Assembly: GCF_030936135.1 (NCBI RefSeq)
Contig: NC_082598.1
Span: 13,334,687-13,398,686 of the forward strand
Length of the DNA: 64,000 bases
Direction of reading: 5' to 3'
From: Gavia stellata
Lineage: Eukaryota; Chordata; Aves; Gaviiformes; Gaviidae
Made by a program: the position numbers and the translations under genes. Numbering within the stretch: position 1 is the first letter of the stretch; every line of letters starts with the position of its first letter. The notes below the pieces were generated by a model. That model worked only from the letters and a program-made list of their open reading frames with translations. It did no database searches and had not been told where the DNA came from. This document shows positions 1 through 14,829 of this stretch, in pieces.

Positions 1-3000
1 ACCATAATCAAGTAAAAATCACAATGAAGAATTTATCACCTTTCCTCTAAATTGCCTTTCAGAATTAATTTAGACTAAGATTTTGCTAATAGAAACACTA
101 CTCAGGAGCCCCTGTAGTCAGGCAGATTGACCCTCCCACAATCTATGGGCTAATGAGTATTTTACCACATAACAATAACATCATCGTGAACAGACAATTT
201 GCAGGAAGACCTGGACTCCATAGCATGAATATGTTTGGTTTTTTTCCTTGAAAAGAATCAGTAAGTCAAGCCTGAGCAGGCAGAGAATGGAAAGGCTCTT
301 GCTCAATAAACAAGCCCTGTTTCAAGTACCAGCACCAACAGAGGCAGGAACTGGAACAGGAGGGACAGGGTCAAGCTCAAGAGAAAGGCACAGCCTACAT
401 CTCCACCCTTTCCCAAACTTGAGGCATCTCAAGTAACAGACTCTCAGAAGCCTGTCAGTTTTTTGCCACCAGCAAATAGACATGAAAACCTTTAACACAG
501 CACTGAGTATCTCATTAGTACAAATCCAGATGAATACCCAAGGGGCGGAGTGATGAGAAGTTAAGTTACAAGGGCTCGCCAACGCACAATTCTTTTGTTC
601 ACCATGTCAGAAGCACAAAACATTAGAAATAAGTCTGTCAGAGTACTGAATCCTATGAATAAAGTCAGATAATCCTGCACATACAGAAGACGGAAGGAAT
701 ACAGTGTACTACGGAAAGGAAGCAATACCCACGATAACTGTGGCCAGCAGCACATTAGCAATGTCTATTTCTCATCAAGTTTGCACAAGCCCAGTTGTGT
801 AATATAATCGGAAATTCATGGCATGGAGTGACAGGTGACTGCTGCTACCAATCACTATGTTAGCTCAGAAGATCAACAGACAGAACGGTTCAAAACCCTG
901 CTGATTCCCCATGATGTCAGAAAAACAGACTCTCCCTTTTCTCCCTCCAGTTTGGTTTTCTTGAAGCGTATAGGAAGTTGCACACAACGCTACGTTAAAA
1001 GAATACTTAACTTTTTAATTAGTCCCTTCTGTCTATGTAGCATTTTCCACTCCGACTGTGTGATCTACACACTTCACTCAGTACTTAGAGCTGACAACCT
1101 TCAATTAACAATTACAATGTTGTCATCATTGTTCAGGGCCTCGCAGCTCCCCCGCACAGTCCTCAAGATCCGGCTCCCATACTGACACGGTCATGTAAGA
1201 CTGTTCCACAATGTTTTCCACATCTCTTTGCATAAGACAGTGGGGTAGTCAAGTCATGAAACACTTGTGATCAAGATATGGAGTCTCAAGCTCCAAAACA
1301 GTCACCAACTTTGCATCCCTAAACGATCGGCTTCTTAGGGCACTTAGTGTTTATAGTGGATTTCATATAATGCAAGTGTAACTCCCATTGCACTGAGCTT
1401 TAAGGAAGGCCCCAGCACTTCTGGAAAGAAAAATAAATTTAAAAAAAAAAAAAATCAAGCCCAATTTCAGGTAAAGTATACATAAAGCGCAGACAATTAA
1501 CAGCCGCCTATGAAAAAAAAATAGTTTAGACACCTTGTTTCATGCCCCACAGGAAAAAGTGCAGACACTGAAATAATTTACTAGGATACTAACCATTTAC
1601 CTTGATCACAGCCATCTTCTTCCCCAACTCCCCCCCACATTTCATTGCATACCTCTAAATTCTTCAATACATGAGATAAGGATCTTTCAAGCACCTACCC
1701 TTCTGGCCTTGGAAACAGAGCCAGAGCATTTGTTCTTCTGGCCTAGTACCCTTTTTTTCCAGAAAGGAGACGGAACTGGTGTTGGCCAACAGGCATCATT
1801 CCAATAGCCATATGATGTCACCTCCTCCACTTACACATATGAAAGTTCTTTAGGCACAAATCAAAGGGCAAAAAAGCATGCCTCTAAATGAGAAAAAAAC
1901 AGTGCAACCCCAAGTGCTACTCTGTCATTGTCAAAGCAACCTGTGAGGGGTAACCTAAACTGGGATGTGCTTTCAGGTGCTGGTGAGGCTGGACTAGTTG
2001 TTTACAGCATTATTCATGTCTCAGAAATTCTACATGTCAAAAATAACTTCAGAAAAGCACCAAATAAATTAGGAAGGCTTAGTTATTGTTACCCAAGAGG
2101 CATTGGAGACAATTGTTTCAGACTTGCAATCTTGCCAGAAACTAACTAATGGTTGGATGCCATACCACATAATTCTTCAATAGCTACTTTTTTCTAACAA
2201 ATTTAATACAACCATTCAAAGCTGTAATGTTCTAGGAACACTGAATACTCATGATGCAAGATAGTTTGGATCTAAAGGAAAAATATTCACAGTACCAGCA
2301 ACAACCGCAAAATGTTAATACATTATTTACTTATCAAAGAACAGATGACAAAAATAAAATACACTGCTAAGTGTCTGAGTACTGCGATTATTAAGTCTCT
2401 TCGAATGTGTCATCAAAAATCTTTGCTGAACACTTCGGAACTGTTAATTATATCAAGACAAGCTGTAGATAAAGTCTGAATGGTTGATCACAGTGACAAC
2501 TTCAAAAAGCTGCTTGAACTTCACTTAAATCAACAGCCTAGCTACAGCTAAGAACAGTCACACAAGACACCTGCATTTCCAGAGCATTTTACCCTAAACC
2601 AAGCAGCACAGTCCTTCAAATCAGCATTCTCATTTTACACACAGAAGCTGGTTCTGAAGCTCTAATTGTGTGGTCTCTCCCCATGCAAACCTTCCCAGTC
2701 CCACAGTGGTTTGAACAAGGAAGTGAGAAACGAATGAAATACAACAAAGGCCCCAAACACATAAAATGCCTATATGCAATCCAAAAATCCCAGACTGAGT
2801 GAGACAGATTGAAAGAGGATGTTTTCTTCTCACTGAAAGAGCTGCTCATAAACTACTGACCACATAGTTGGATTTCCCCCTTTGGAAGGCAGGTTACTTG
2901 ATTCACTAGCAATGTGCTTAGGCTTATCTGTAGTAGAACCAGTCCTCTGAAATGTTATGTTTTCAACAATGTTATAATGCTATAGCTTGAGAAGTGATAT

Positions 3001-3953
3001 GCAAAGAAGGAAAAAAAAGGGTTTAATTGTGTTTTTTATTCTCTTATGACACACGAAGGAAGGCCTGAAAAGATTTTTGTGTAACTTCTTCACCCCCCTC
3101 CCTGCCCCCAAAAACAGCTGCTAAATTTGACAAATCATGGATCTAACTACTGGCAAATATAAGCAATAGACACACATAAAAAAACCTATGCAAAAAGTTT
3201 TAAAGTTTTTCTCTATTCAGGGAACCACTTCAATAAACAATTTCAATACACACTCCCTTTTGAACTATACTGGATTTTCTTTCTTTTTTCTGTACAATTT
3301 TATTCCATTCACTTATCCTGAACTGTATTATACCGTTCCAACATTTCAAGTCACTCATGAAATTTTCATCAAGGCCCATACATGGAAAATTTCAACTCCA
3401 AACAGCAAATACTTCAGAAAACAAGGAATGCATGAAACCAGCGTTCCAACACAAGTTTCTGGCACTCTATCACATTCACTCTATCTTGAATTTATGTATT
3501 TTTAATTACTATTTAAGCACAAATAAGCCAAGGCCCAGCAGAACAATTTCCCTTCAAACAGCACGTTATAGATAGGTCTATGACACAAAGGCCACAAACC
3601 AGTGAAAGCTAGAACAAGATAAAGAAAATGGAAATATTTTCAAAATACCTACTAAGCTTGATTATAAAAAAACATATATGCATTCATATACTTTGAATCT
3701 TAACAATAAATACTTTATATCAAAGTGGTATGTGTTTTCACAGAGTACTCAATGTAATGACCGTGTAGAACACATTCTTTTGAATGGCACTGTTATAATG
3801 GAAGTAAAATTTCAATGAAGAACCTTCTTTGATACTGTCTGAGAAATTGTGTGCAACTCATCAAACAAACAGGCTTTACAGCCCTATACACAGATCATAA
3901 ACTTAACTGGCTTCTACATTCACCACTAATCTAACACAGAAATAAACAAATAC
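1..3953 (-). other. TBC1D14: TBC1D14 intron (after second coding exon), truncated by window edge
   Basis: AT-rich noncoding sequence downstream, in gene sense, of the donor at 3953-3952. I looked for the next TBC1D14 exon, which should encode the linker before the TBC domain, and did not find it, so it should lie left of position 1. Open frames here are short, start and stop at random and match no known protein. An A-run of about 15 nt lies near 1440. Nothing else supportable was seen. Confidence 0.75.
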
Positions 3954-4074
3954 CTTTTGTATTTTCTTTGGATCTTTCTGTGAGTTTTCTCTGAGAGGTA
4001 CTTTTCCAAACAACTTCCATCCCACATCATTTTGTTTTTCAAATCTTGCACTTTGCTTTCTGGTAAACAAATTC
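3954..4074 (-). CDS. TBC1D14: TBC1D14, second coding exon
   Basis: This 121-nt exon completes a split Arg codon and then encodes 40 residues beginning NLFTRKQSARFEKQND and ending KDPKKIQK. That closely follows the human TBC1D14 segment immediately after the serine-rich N-terminal region. In gene sense the acceptor is a T-rich tract ending in TAG just before GAAT, and the donor is AAAAG|GTATTT. Phase 1 entry joins the upstream exon exactly (AG + G = Arg) and the exon ends in phase 0. The segment is basic and polar with no membrane segment. It lies before the TBC GTPase-activating domain, which is encoded outside this window. The neighbouring exons are about 16 kb upstream in gene sense and beyond the left window edge. 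Confidence 0.95.
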
Positions 4075-7000
4075 CTACAAAAAAAAAAAAGTTTGATTAA
4101 GAAAAAGGATTGATTAATTATAATAAACAGAAGGATAGACAATTTGCTAACCTTATATATGCCAATCACATATTCCAGAACCTCTTGTGGTTGTGCTGGC
4201 AGGCACTGTTTCCCATCCTCAAGAGGTACCTTATGCAGTATTAACACCATAGTAGGCTTGATTAAATAAGAATTTTTAGTAGATTAAAAAAAAGTTCATT
4301 TGTAACTTTCTAAAAGTAGCCTTCTCTTTTAGCCTTCCTCTAGATCATTCAGCCTCACTCTTCTAAAGTAAGACTAAGACACTAAATCTCTTGCTGCGTA
4401 ACATTCTCCACCTGTCTGTTACAACACACTATTACCAAAAAAATCACAAAAATGTTGCAGACATAGTAGCCTCTTACTGTATTTGATCTGTTTTCATAAA
4501 AGATAGTTTTTCCTGAATAACCTTAAAAGCACCTATCAAAACACACTAATTCTGAAGTCCCTCTAAAATGTCTCAAATTAACCAGCTTAAACACTGTAGT
4601 AATAGTCAAAGCTAAACATAAAGCCACTGAAAGTTACCTTATTTTTATAGATGTTGCTAGTTTTTAATCATAAAGTGATATGCCAGACTTGCATCTTCTC
4701 ACCACAGCTATGTTTTTCCAAAACTGGACATACGGTACAGACCAGTCTTCATGCTTTCAGTAGCTCTCAGCTCCTCCAAGAGCACAACAGACATTCTACA
4801 CCCACGGCATGTCTGGATTATTGAAATAACAGATTTTCTTTTGTCCTACTGTCTAGTTCAGCAAATATTCAAATATGTCCAGGTTAGCTCAATTATTTAC
4901 ACACCTTCTGGTAGTTTTTTCTGGAACTTGACTATAGGCTTTCACTCCCTCATTTAAAAGAAGAAAAACAATTCCACTGAGACAAAAGCACTTTTGCTAC
5001 TTCAATCAGCAGGCAGCTATAGCACCTTCATACCACGGAAGCTTCCAGACTGGCATTACTGCTTTTCCTTACTTACAGTTACTACCTTAATGCCAAGTGG
5101 GTTGACCCAGCAAGTACAGATTGTTTTTATTCATAAAGTGTGGCAGTTTGGGAAATAACACCATATTAAGCTTCATATTCTAAAAGGGCTGAATACACAC
5201 ACATCTGCAACAGGAACAACCTGGATACTAAAAAGTTGTTTTTTCTGGTCACTTTGGATCAGCTAACATGAACAGTATCATAAATGCACCAACAGAGATA
5301 ATATTGCTTGGAATACAGGAGAAATGTTTAATATGAGGAAACAATTGAGGCACAAATGTCAGAGTGTGCTGGAACGAATTATAAACTTCATGCACCGCCA
5401 TCCTTAAATATGCATATATTTACACAAATGATCACATGCTTCTATATCACAAGGGTACAGTTACCTTCAAACCCAAACCAGAAACAGATTACCATATTAA
5501 AAGATAAGAACAAGGTATTGTACACCTTGGCACAGAAATCACTCCAGTCAATAACAACTAATGTCAAAGCTAAGCAGTAACTATACTTCTACAAACCCCT
5601 TTCAGCTTTCCCCTACCCCACCCCACACAAAATAAGAAATAGTATAAAGATGTAAGGGCAACAATTGTAGGGAAAGCACTAAAGAACAACATCATGGAAA
5701 ATGCAGAAACATACTGCCATGTTTTCCCTCTTTCTACTTTTTTCAAAGCATGAAATTATAATTCTACTGGTAAGCTATTAAATCAAAACCAAAGATTTGC
5801 TTTGTCTCTATAACTAGCATACTCCATTTCAGTGTTATGAAGCTCTCCTGTAGCTCATCATTACAGCTGTAATGCTACTTAGAGATTTATAAGTTAACTA
5901 GAGCATTAACCAACAAGTTTGACTACACTGCAACCATTACAAGTGCTGGTGCTGGGAAAAAGAGACCATCACAAAAACAACTTCCACGAAGGGTATCTCA
6001 GTTGAATTTGCTTTCTTTTCATCAGCAATTACTTCACCTTGGCAATATAAAGAATCCACTCTGTTTGAGCGTTTAGTACCCTGAAGGGCTTCTGCATGCA
6101 ATTATTTTCTTACCCCTGCCCAAGTTCATAACATGTATGTAAGACAGCCTGAGATGATGGATTTATAGGATCATTTGAGACAGCTACCAGGGAAATACAA
6201 TGTAAAGAGCGACAGACATGAGGTTATTTTTATATATATTTTTAGTTAATTTAAATTGGAGAAATACCAAGCAAGTTCTAAAATATATCTAAGAATAAAA
6301 AGGAAAACATGACAGGGACAACATCATCAAAACCCCTGCAGGTAAATAGGATACGCAATGCAAGACAGGCCGGCTGTTCTTGAAAAAGGTTTTATTTCAG
6401 GTTGTTACTACTTCAGAAGCAAGCAAACTAAATTCTAGACTACATACTGTCTGTAGAGAGAAAACAAGAACCTCTAGCATCAGGGACACCTGAAAGAGCC
6501 CTACAAGGAGGCACACCTGTGTGACAGTTCTGTGCACATTCAAATCCTCTTTTGCAAGTAAAAGGCTTTCACCACATTTCATTAGCGCTGCAGTAACATG
6601 AAAATTAAAGGACTAACAGGCAATATTCTCTCCCTGTCTATCCACATTAGGTGTTGCTAGCACGGGTATATACAAGCAACGATCCCCCAATCTCCTCTGA
6701 GGGATTTTAAGAGTGGCAGTAGGTCTTTATCCTCAGAGCAAAATAAAGATGAATTGGAATGATGAAGTATAACAGCCCTCTGCTGCAAGTGCCTGCTTAA
6801 GATGAAGTAAACCTGAAAATTCAATCTCACGTACTTGCTTTCAATTCAATTCCACAATCCCAACTATCTGTTTTCCCTTTAGAGGGAGCGTCATAATAAG
6901 TAATCTGTTCTACAGCTCATCTAGCAGATGGCACAGCACTTGCTCAGCTCACTGTTCTCTGTCTGCATGAGTTCCACTGTTCATTCTAGGGCACCAGGCA

Positions 7001-10000
7001 TCTCTTCCTCTCTTTGTACTGTGTCAGGGATTTCCAGGTCACTTTTTTTTTTTTAATTTAAAATATATATTGAACTGAAAGCACCAGGCATAGTCAATAC
7101 ACAATTTCCATTCTGTACAGAGCAACTTACTTTTTCCTCTTTTTCCCTGTTCTCTGTCTATGGCTAAACTCTGGTGCTTTGCTGATGTCCACACTCTTTA
7201 TGCACTCCAAAAAATCTCAAAACTCCCAAAAGGCATAACGTTATCAGAAGCCACAAATTGGCACAATCAGATATAGAACTGCAAACTACAACCTGTTCTT
7301 GCTTTGACTGAGGACACACAGCGTTGTTAAACCCTGATCTGCCCCAGACTGGAGCAAGCCAAAGGTAAACCACAGAACAGTTGGGCTGGCATGGGAGGAG
7401 CAGAAGAGATGCTGCTCCATTTGCACCTCATTTTAGAAAACTTCAGGAAAAAAAAATACTATGGAATGTTCTCTGGTCCGATTTCTACAGAGCTTTGCAA
7501 TAAATCAGGATAACACCACAGGGTCCTGATAAAGACACTACTTGAGACTCCTGGCCTGAAAGCAGACCCTTAAAATATGCAACTCCCTTAGAAGGAAGTA
7601 ATGATTTCTGATATATATATATTTCAGAGCAAATAATTCATAGCAAAAAGCTTTCATTTTTCTGCTGCCACAGCACAAAAAGGAATTCCTTGTCTCCCAT
7701 GCTTACACAGCTCCCCAGGATTTTCAAAAAACGTACTAAGCAGTCTCACTTCTGAGCAAATATAATTCACCAAAAAAATGCCACTCTAAAGGTAACTTAA
7801 GGAGATCTCACCTAATGGAAAATACAGGTTAACAAGGAGCAAAAATTCTCTATTTGAAAAAAACCCAAACAAACAGATCTTCACTCCAAAGACGAGCTCA
7901 AAAATCCTAGGGTAAAAGATCTCAAACTTTAATTACAAGATACAAAAATTAATTTGAGATCTTGAATGTAAAAAGGGTTGACATGCCTGGAAAGAAAAGA
8001 TCACATGCTGATCATTGTCTCAGTCTCATTGTCCTCCTGACAACCGTTAGAGCTGATTTACAACAGGGATATTAACAGGAATATCTGACAGGATACATCA
8101 TGTCTGCAGTATCATTAGTGTGGAGCAATTAAAGTGTCATGGGTTACATTTGCATTCCTATTGAACATGTTAACTGTTTTACACTAAGTGTCTGCAGCTG
8201 CTTATTTTAGGAAAACCAAGGACAGAAGTTAAATTGAGATCACATTTCAAATAGAAAATTACTTTTGCACAGTCCCCTAAAACAGTATTTGGCACCAAAC
8301 AGCTGTTTAACCTTGTTATTTTAATTAAGCTGTAGAGAGGAATTACCTGCCTGAAGAGAATTTAATTTTAACTCCAGAGTTCATGTTTACGTACATACAA
8401 ATAGCATCCTGTGATACAGGAGAGAGACCGAACAACCTTTTGATTGAACATACACATACTCTATACTGATCTGCCCAACTGCCTTTTTTGTGGGGAAGAG
8501 AGGAAGTTAATACCAATAGTTAAGTTCAGCAGTGTCAGAAAAACCTCATTTTTAAATAAAACTTAAAAATCATTTCATTTTGGTTCTATAAACACTGCTA
8601 AGATAAACTTACTGAATAGTTACCATATATACATACTGCACATTCATATATTGCCAGTATTTATGTAGCCTTGTGTGCTGTCATGGTCAGGCTGATCCCT
8701 CAATCAAATAAAAAACTAAAAGAAAAAATATTAGAACCACAACAACAACAAGTAATCAAACTAAAGGTATCCATATAGCATCTGTTACAGCTTTTTCAAG
8801 CTTATGCTTTTAAACAAAGTCCCGCATCACCACAGAAACGGAAACTTTATCTAGTTCAGTCCAATTTTCTTTCTAAAAAGACAGGAAGTCTGTAACACAA
8901 CTGCCAGCAGTTACTGCCACATGACGCTGCTCCACAAGCTTTCAAGTATTCACTCCTTCCACATTTCAGCTGTGGCTTGTCCCAGGCAAGGTTAGTCACT
9001 TCTGTGAAGTCACGTCTCAAAAGGCCATCCCTCCCCACATTTCCCCCCAATTCAGCATACAAACCTATCCACTAAAAGGAGCAGAGACAGTGCAGCCATG
9101 GCTTCTGTTGCCAATTTAGTCCAGATCTTAAAGTCAACTGTAAACCTCCTCCTTGAAAAGTCTCAAAAGTCTTCCCTAGGCAGGTAGGCTCAATACTGTG
9201 ACCCTTGAGATACCTCTAGTTCAGTGCCACCCAACTCTAAGAACTGTTTCTCTGGCAAATGTCACTCGAACAACAGGAAAAAAGGACAGGCTCCAACACA
9301 GTAGCTGTCAGAGGGTGAGGTCGAGCAAGGTGGACACACATACACCCACTGACACCTGTTGGTGCACACACAGATCCCACACCTGAACTTCCAGGTAAAG
9401 CACAGTTGTGTTTCCCCCCCTCCGAACTCCCAAGATACACCAGCTGTCTGAAATAAAATGGTACAGGTGCTTAGGACTTTGGAATTGTCATGATTAGAGT
9501 ATTTGGGTTCTCCAGAAAATCTGAAAATAGTGAGTTTTAACTATTTTGATATGGCTCCTTAGACAAAGTTCCAAAGACCACAGTATGTGAACTACTGGCA
9601 TGCAGCATGGAATGATAGTTGTGAGCAAAACAAGTGTGAGACGGCATATGCTGCTCTGTGGTAGACCGCTTTAATACTGACCTAGCATAGAGATTATATT
9701 TGCAAATAAATGGGTTCCTTACTCTCAAAAAGACACTTGCTGTGAAGAAGCATGCATGAGAATTAACTACAAACTGACCCAACTCATGAACAGACTGATG
9801 CAATTTTTTACCTGCATTTACCCGAAACTAATTTGTAATTGCAAGTAAATTTTGTTACAAGTGTTAAAAACACATACATTTCCTGCTTTCAATATGCATG
9901 CTCACATTCAAATTTTAATTAGTTATTCAATTAAGAAGGTTATTTTCAGAAGATAAAACAATTAGAACAGTCATGTGAATTAACGACTGGAACGACTTAC

Positions 10001-12214
10001 CAGTTTCATGAGTAGAGCAGATGAAAAACAAGGCCAGTGGAGAAAGTTCAAAATGTTCAGAATGGGTAAAACAAAATTATATTGAAAAACAATTTCAAAT
10101 GAGTATCAGACTCTCATGTATTCTTAAGTGTCAGGAAAAAAACAGAGGCAAGTCAAAGTTCATGTCAGCTGCTTCTGGAGGAAGATTCTGAAATTTCCTG
10201 GTAACTCTAAACTACACGAGGAGAGAGCACTAAGATCTTGAGCCCCTCAGCCTATGCAAAGGCAGTCATACTGGAGTGTATATTGGACTTTATCTAAAGA
10301 GTCTGACAGTAAGCAAATATTAATCCTAACAATTAGGTAAACCCATGTCAAGCGCATAAGCACAGTGTAAGAGATGTCTCCACAGACATTATTCCTCAAG
10401 GCATCCAGAAACCTACATCAAAACAGGACATTTCAAGTAACATACGGCACCTATTAAGCAAAAAATATATTAAGAAAAATGTTAATAAATATTTGCTGCA
10501 TTGTGAGCAAAAGCATCCAGCCTCCTTAAGTGGCATGGTACAAATTCAATTAACACTATCTAGGAAACATTCTCACGCTATTATGGAATTTGTGCAAAAG
10601 ATATAACAACATTGTTTTCTTCTCATCCTTCAATGACCTTTTATATTCTGTACTAACCATAACCTTCACAACTTACCCTCAATAAACAGAAGCAAGATTC
10701 TCACCTCTGGATGTTCCAAATTTGCACTCTAGGCACAGAAAATAAACCCTGAAAAATCAGCAATTTATTCTATCACAGCAATTTTGGTCACCTGATTAGT
10801 GGAGGAATAAGACACATAAAACATGGTAACTAGGGAACTGATGGACTTGAGAAGAAATTCTTGTCAGAAGACCTACCAAAATCTCCTGCGGAGCCCTAAA
10901 TCTACGTTCTCCACAGGTGAAAGCCAACAGTTGGTACCCATGACCAGATAATATTGGTTTCTAGAAATAATTCACTAGATGCAGTGATTGCCAGTTCTTG
11001 CACTCCCCCTCCCAAACCCAGATGACCTCTCAGTCAACCTACACTTTTATTTAAAAAAACAAAAACCCCACAGACGAAAACCAAAACAAACAAAAAAACC
11101 CGCGCAGAACAAAGTATCATCAAAAAAGCCCAAGTATTTTGGCTATGGTGAAAAACTTTCATCAGCAACTCAAAAGTTATGCTTTGAGTAAGATTCCAAA
11201 ATCACACACAAAACCAGGGTTTGCAGAATTTTATCTCTGAGAGATTGCCAAAGTCAAAGTAAAGGAAGAACAATGCTTGGTTTATGGATAAACAAATCCA
11301 ACAGAAGTAGAGCCAGACACCCTAGAAGTTGAGCTACCTACAAAAGACGCAACTAATGACAAATCATGTTTTATAAATCCCTATCACATTTTATAAACAG
11401 TTTTCCAACTGCCGACATTCCAGTATGTTCAGCAAGAACAAACATTAATGACACTTTACAATGTAACAGATACCTGCAGGTCTGAAAAAAGATTTCCGCA
11501 GACAAGGGAGACAATAATAGAATACAGGTTAGCAGTACAGGATATCTGAAAGCTTGCAATAAGGTAACGTTGAAACGCCTCTTTAGATTTCTGGGGAAAA
11601 AATCAGGGTTTGATAAACTACTTACCAAGACTACAATGTTCTGTATTTACCTTTTTTTCTTACAGGGTAGCTCTCATTTCAGAGGAGAACAAATCAGAGC
11701 TGCCTGCACTGAAGTGTCAAAGACATGAGAAGATAAATCAGACAGTAATCCTGCATGTTTAGCAGCTAGGACTGGCTGTAGTAAACCAAGAACTATTTTG
11801 CATGTGGGTGATACACAGTGCTAGCCTACCACGCTAATGCTGCAGAATTCTCAGAAACAGGAGTTTCAGCAAGTTAGGACTCTCATACAAAAGCAACATT
11901 TGAGTCCAAGTTCAACCTATTAGAGTCAACCAGCTATAGGTAACGGTTCTTCTCTAGCTGGCAAAATTCCCAGTTATCCTAATGTTATCAGAATAACCTA
12001 AAATTCTATTCCCAGAGTCTGAAAGCAGATTTCTTCATTGATCTGAAGTACTATTACCACACAAACCAAAAATGGAATGAATAATGAAATGTCATCCTAA
12101 GCAAAAAGCTGAACCTGAGTCAGCAGTAAGACCTTGCAGCAATAAAGATTAAACATGGACTGGGTTGTATTAGCAAGATCAAGAGGAAAAAGTTATTAAA
12201 AGCTCTACCTGGTA

Positions 12215-12677
12215 CCCATGAGACTATATCTGTACCCAGTTTGGGGCCCCTGGACTAAAATAGAGAGACATCAAAAACTGGAGGAAGTCCAATGGATGAC
12301 CACCATGATGGCCGGGTGCTGAGGCCTACAATATACAAGCAGGGATGCTGAGAGAGGTGGTTTCATTTAGCCTGGATGACCATCCTCAGAGCTGCAAAGA
12401 GAAAAAACAAGAGGCAAAGCAGCAAGCTGCTGCAAGGTAAATTCCAACTGGATAAAAGGGGAGGAAAAAAAAAAAAATCACAGTGGTGGTGGCTAAATCC
12501 TGGACCAGGTAGCCTAGAGAGGTTGTGGTAACTCTGTCCTTGGATATATTCACGATTGACTGGATGAGGTCCTGAGGAACATGATCTAGTGCTGAAGTCA
12601 GCCCTGCATTGAGCAGGAGGTTACACCAGATGGCTCCAGAAGTCCCTTCCGACCTAAACTGTTTTGTGATTCTATAC
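12215..12677 (+). mobile_element. CR1 LINE 3' fragment, degraded
   Basis: The sequence starts within the conserved CR1 region reading 'cagtttggggcccct' and runs to the typical tail 'agaagtcccttccgacct' and 'gtgattctat'. This is the order seen in the last roughly 0.5 kb of avian CR1 elements (end of ORF2 and short 3'UTR). The reading frame is broken by many indels and stops, and there is an internal A-run near 12466, so it is an old, inactive, 5'-truncated copy. It lies antisense to TBC1D14 within an intron. Confidence 0.85.
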
Positions 12678-14829
12678 TTGCAAAAGGCTACAGCTCACAA
12701 AGGGGAGTCCAAACGCTAAGTAAATACCTTGTCTTACCTCATGATCGTTGCAAGTTATTGTGTTTATTCTGTAAGTTGTCAATGTAAGGTATGAATGACT
12801 CCTTATTGACTGTAGGGGTTTTTTCTGTATTATTCTTACCTATGGCTCAAAAAATTCTGAGGCACTTAATGACTAGGAAGAGAGGCTTAATATGGATAGC
12901 TCCTTAAAACAGCAATGTAACTAATGCCCAAATTAAGATTAACAGTTCATAAAGAAGAATTCATAGATTTTTTTTTTCCCTGCTAGCAAACTCAGTATTA
13001 ACAGAACCCTGAATATCCAGAGCAAGGCATAAAAACACATATTCCTGCTCCAGAAAACCCATGGTCTCCACATACTATTTCTGTTAAACAAGTATTCATC
13101 CATACATAGAATTTTATTAACAGACCGTTTCTTGTTTGAGCCTTTATAAATACGTTTAAAAACAAAAGTTAATGTTGACTCCAACTTCCCTACAGATTAT
13201 GTAACACTGGGAAAGGAAGGGAGACAATATTGAAAAAAATAATAAAGGAGCAAGATTTGATATTTATTCCATCTAATTTCACCTTGCTCGCTGCATTTTT
13301 CAGAATCTCTAAGCCTACATAACATTCCCTCACAATGTTGACCCTGAATTAAGTACACTTTACAGTCAGAGTAATTTTTTCTTCTCATTTCTACACTTGC
13401 AATAACTTAGAACAGTTGATATTGCTGGTAAGGGAGGGAACATGAAGTCAGTTGAACATTAAATGGTATTTTGCTTAGAGAGAGAGAGATAGAGTGTCAC
13501 ATGGCAGTGATTGTGCTGGTGATATTCTCCCTCTTCCTCAGTGCCCATCCACCTCTTCTCACAGCTCCTTTTAACACAGGGAAATATTAGGAAAGGTCTT
13601 GCGAATCAACTGAAGAGATGAAGTCCATCTAACACACTAATTCACTAAACCTTCAATTAGACAATGAATCAGAATGAAAACAGACCTTAATTTCATTCAT
13701 CTGAATTAGTTTCTGAAGTCTTGTATACATCTATCAAAATGTATGTAATTCTTACTCTTTCTATTAAAAAGCAAGCATGTAGAATGTGTAGAACTGAACA
13801 ACCGCAAGCTTTCCAAAAAGGCAGCCTCACACAGGAGATGAAGAAGGAATGGGGCAAAAAAGCGTTACAGCTGAATGCCACAAGCAACATACAACACCCA
13901 CCTACGCTACAAATCTCATTCACTAGCTGGTGTGAGACTTTTGTAATGCTTCCCACCAGCCCCTAGAAAAGAAACATACACATTTGACTTCATTTTAAAT
14001 AATAAATGGATCATATTATGTCCTCACTTACTGCATAGTTTTGTACCATTACTGAAAAAAAATCCCAAAACTCAAGTACTGCTGAGCAGATTTGCATTTA
14101 ACTTCCATAATGAACAAATAACTTCAACAAGCCTCATAGTTTTACTGTTGAGTAACTGAAAACAGTTTTGCACAAACAGGAGTTTAAATAAAGCAGGTTT
14201 TATCTGAAGAAGCAACTTCCCTTTATTCTGAAGAGCCGCATCTCAAACAAGATCTAGTGCAAAATTTAAGGAAGAACTAACAGAACAGTAATTCTAAACA
14301 AAAGTTACGTTATTTCACGCATAAGGGGAAAATAGGTATTAAAAGTAATGTGGACAGTTTCAGTTCAACACCCAGTGTAGAACAGGCCACATGACAAAGT
14401 TCAAAACTTGACACACTGAACTAGAGGACAGGAATTCTGAAAACTGTATCATTCAACAATTTTCAATGTTTATCAAAAGAAAAGGCTGTTGTCTTTGTAG
14501 AACTCCAACTTTGCACCTGTGGAAGATTTGCTTTGAGAGAGAATGTTTATTTCAGAAAAATTCTGCAACTTTTCTTTTGTTCTACAAAGAGATGTGATAT
14601 TAAGTACAGATGAGGGGAGGACCACCAATCTTCTGTTTCAAGTAGACGGAAAGTGGCTTTCAAATAAGTAGTATTCAAAACCATATTGTGAAGACTAAAG
14701 CACCCATCAGATGAGTATACCTGCACGCCTCATGGGCTGCTGAAATACTGTTTCCAGCATCATCTGTTAATACAGATCCTCGGTGCCCATGCTGCTTCCC
14801 ACATCACTGAAACATAAGCTCGTTCGCCT

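Noticed and set aside
835..1185. 116-codon plus-strand frame near the left edge
   Set aside because: No known similarity, no exon signals in a matching arrangement, AT-rich intron background.
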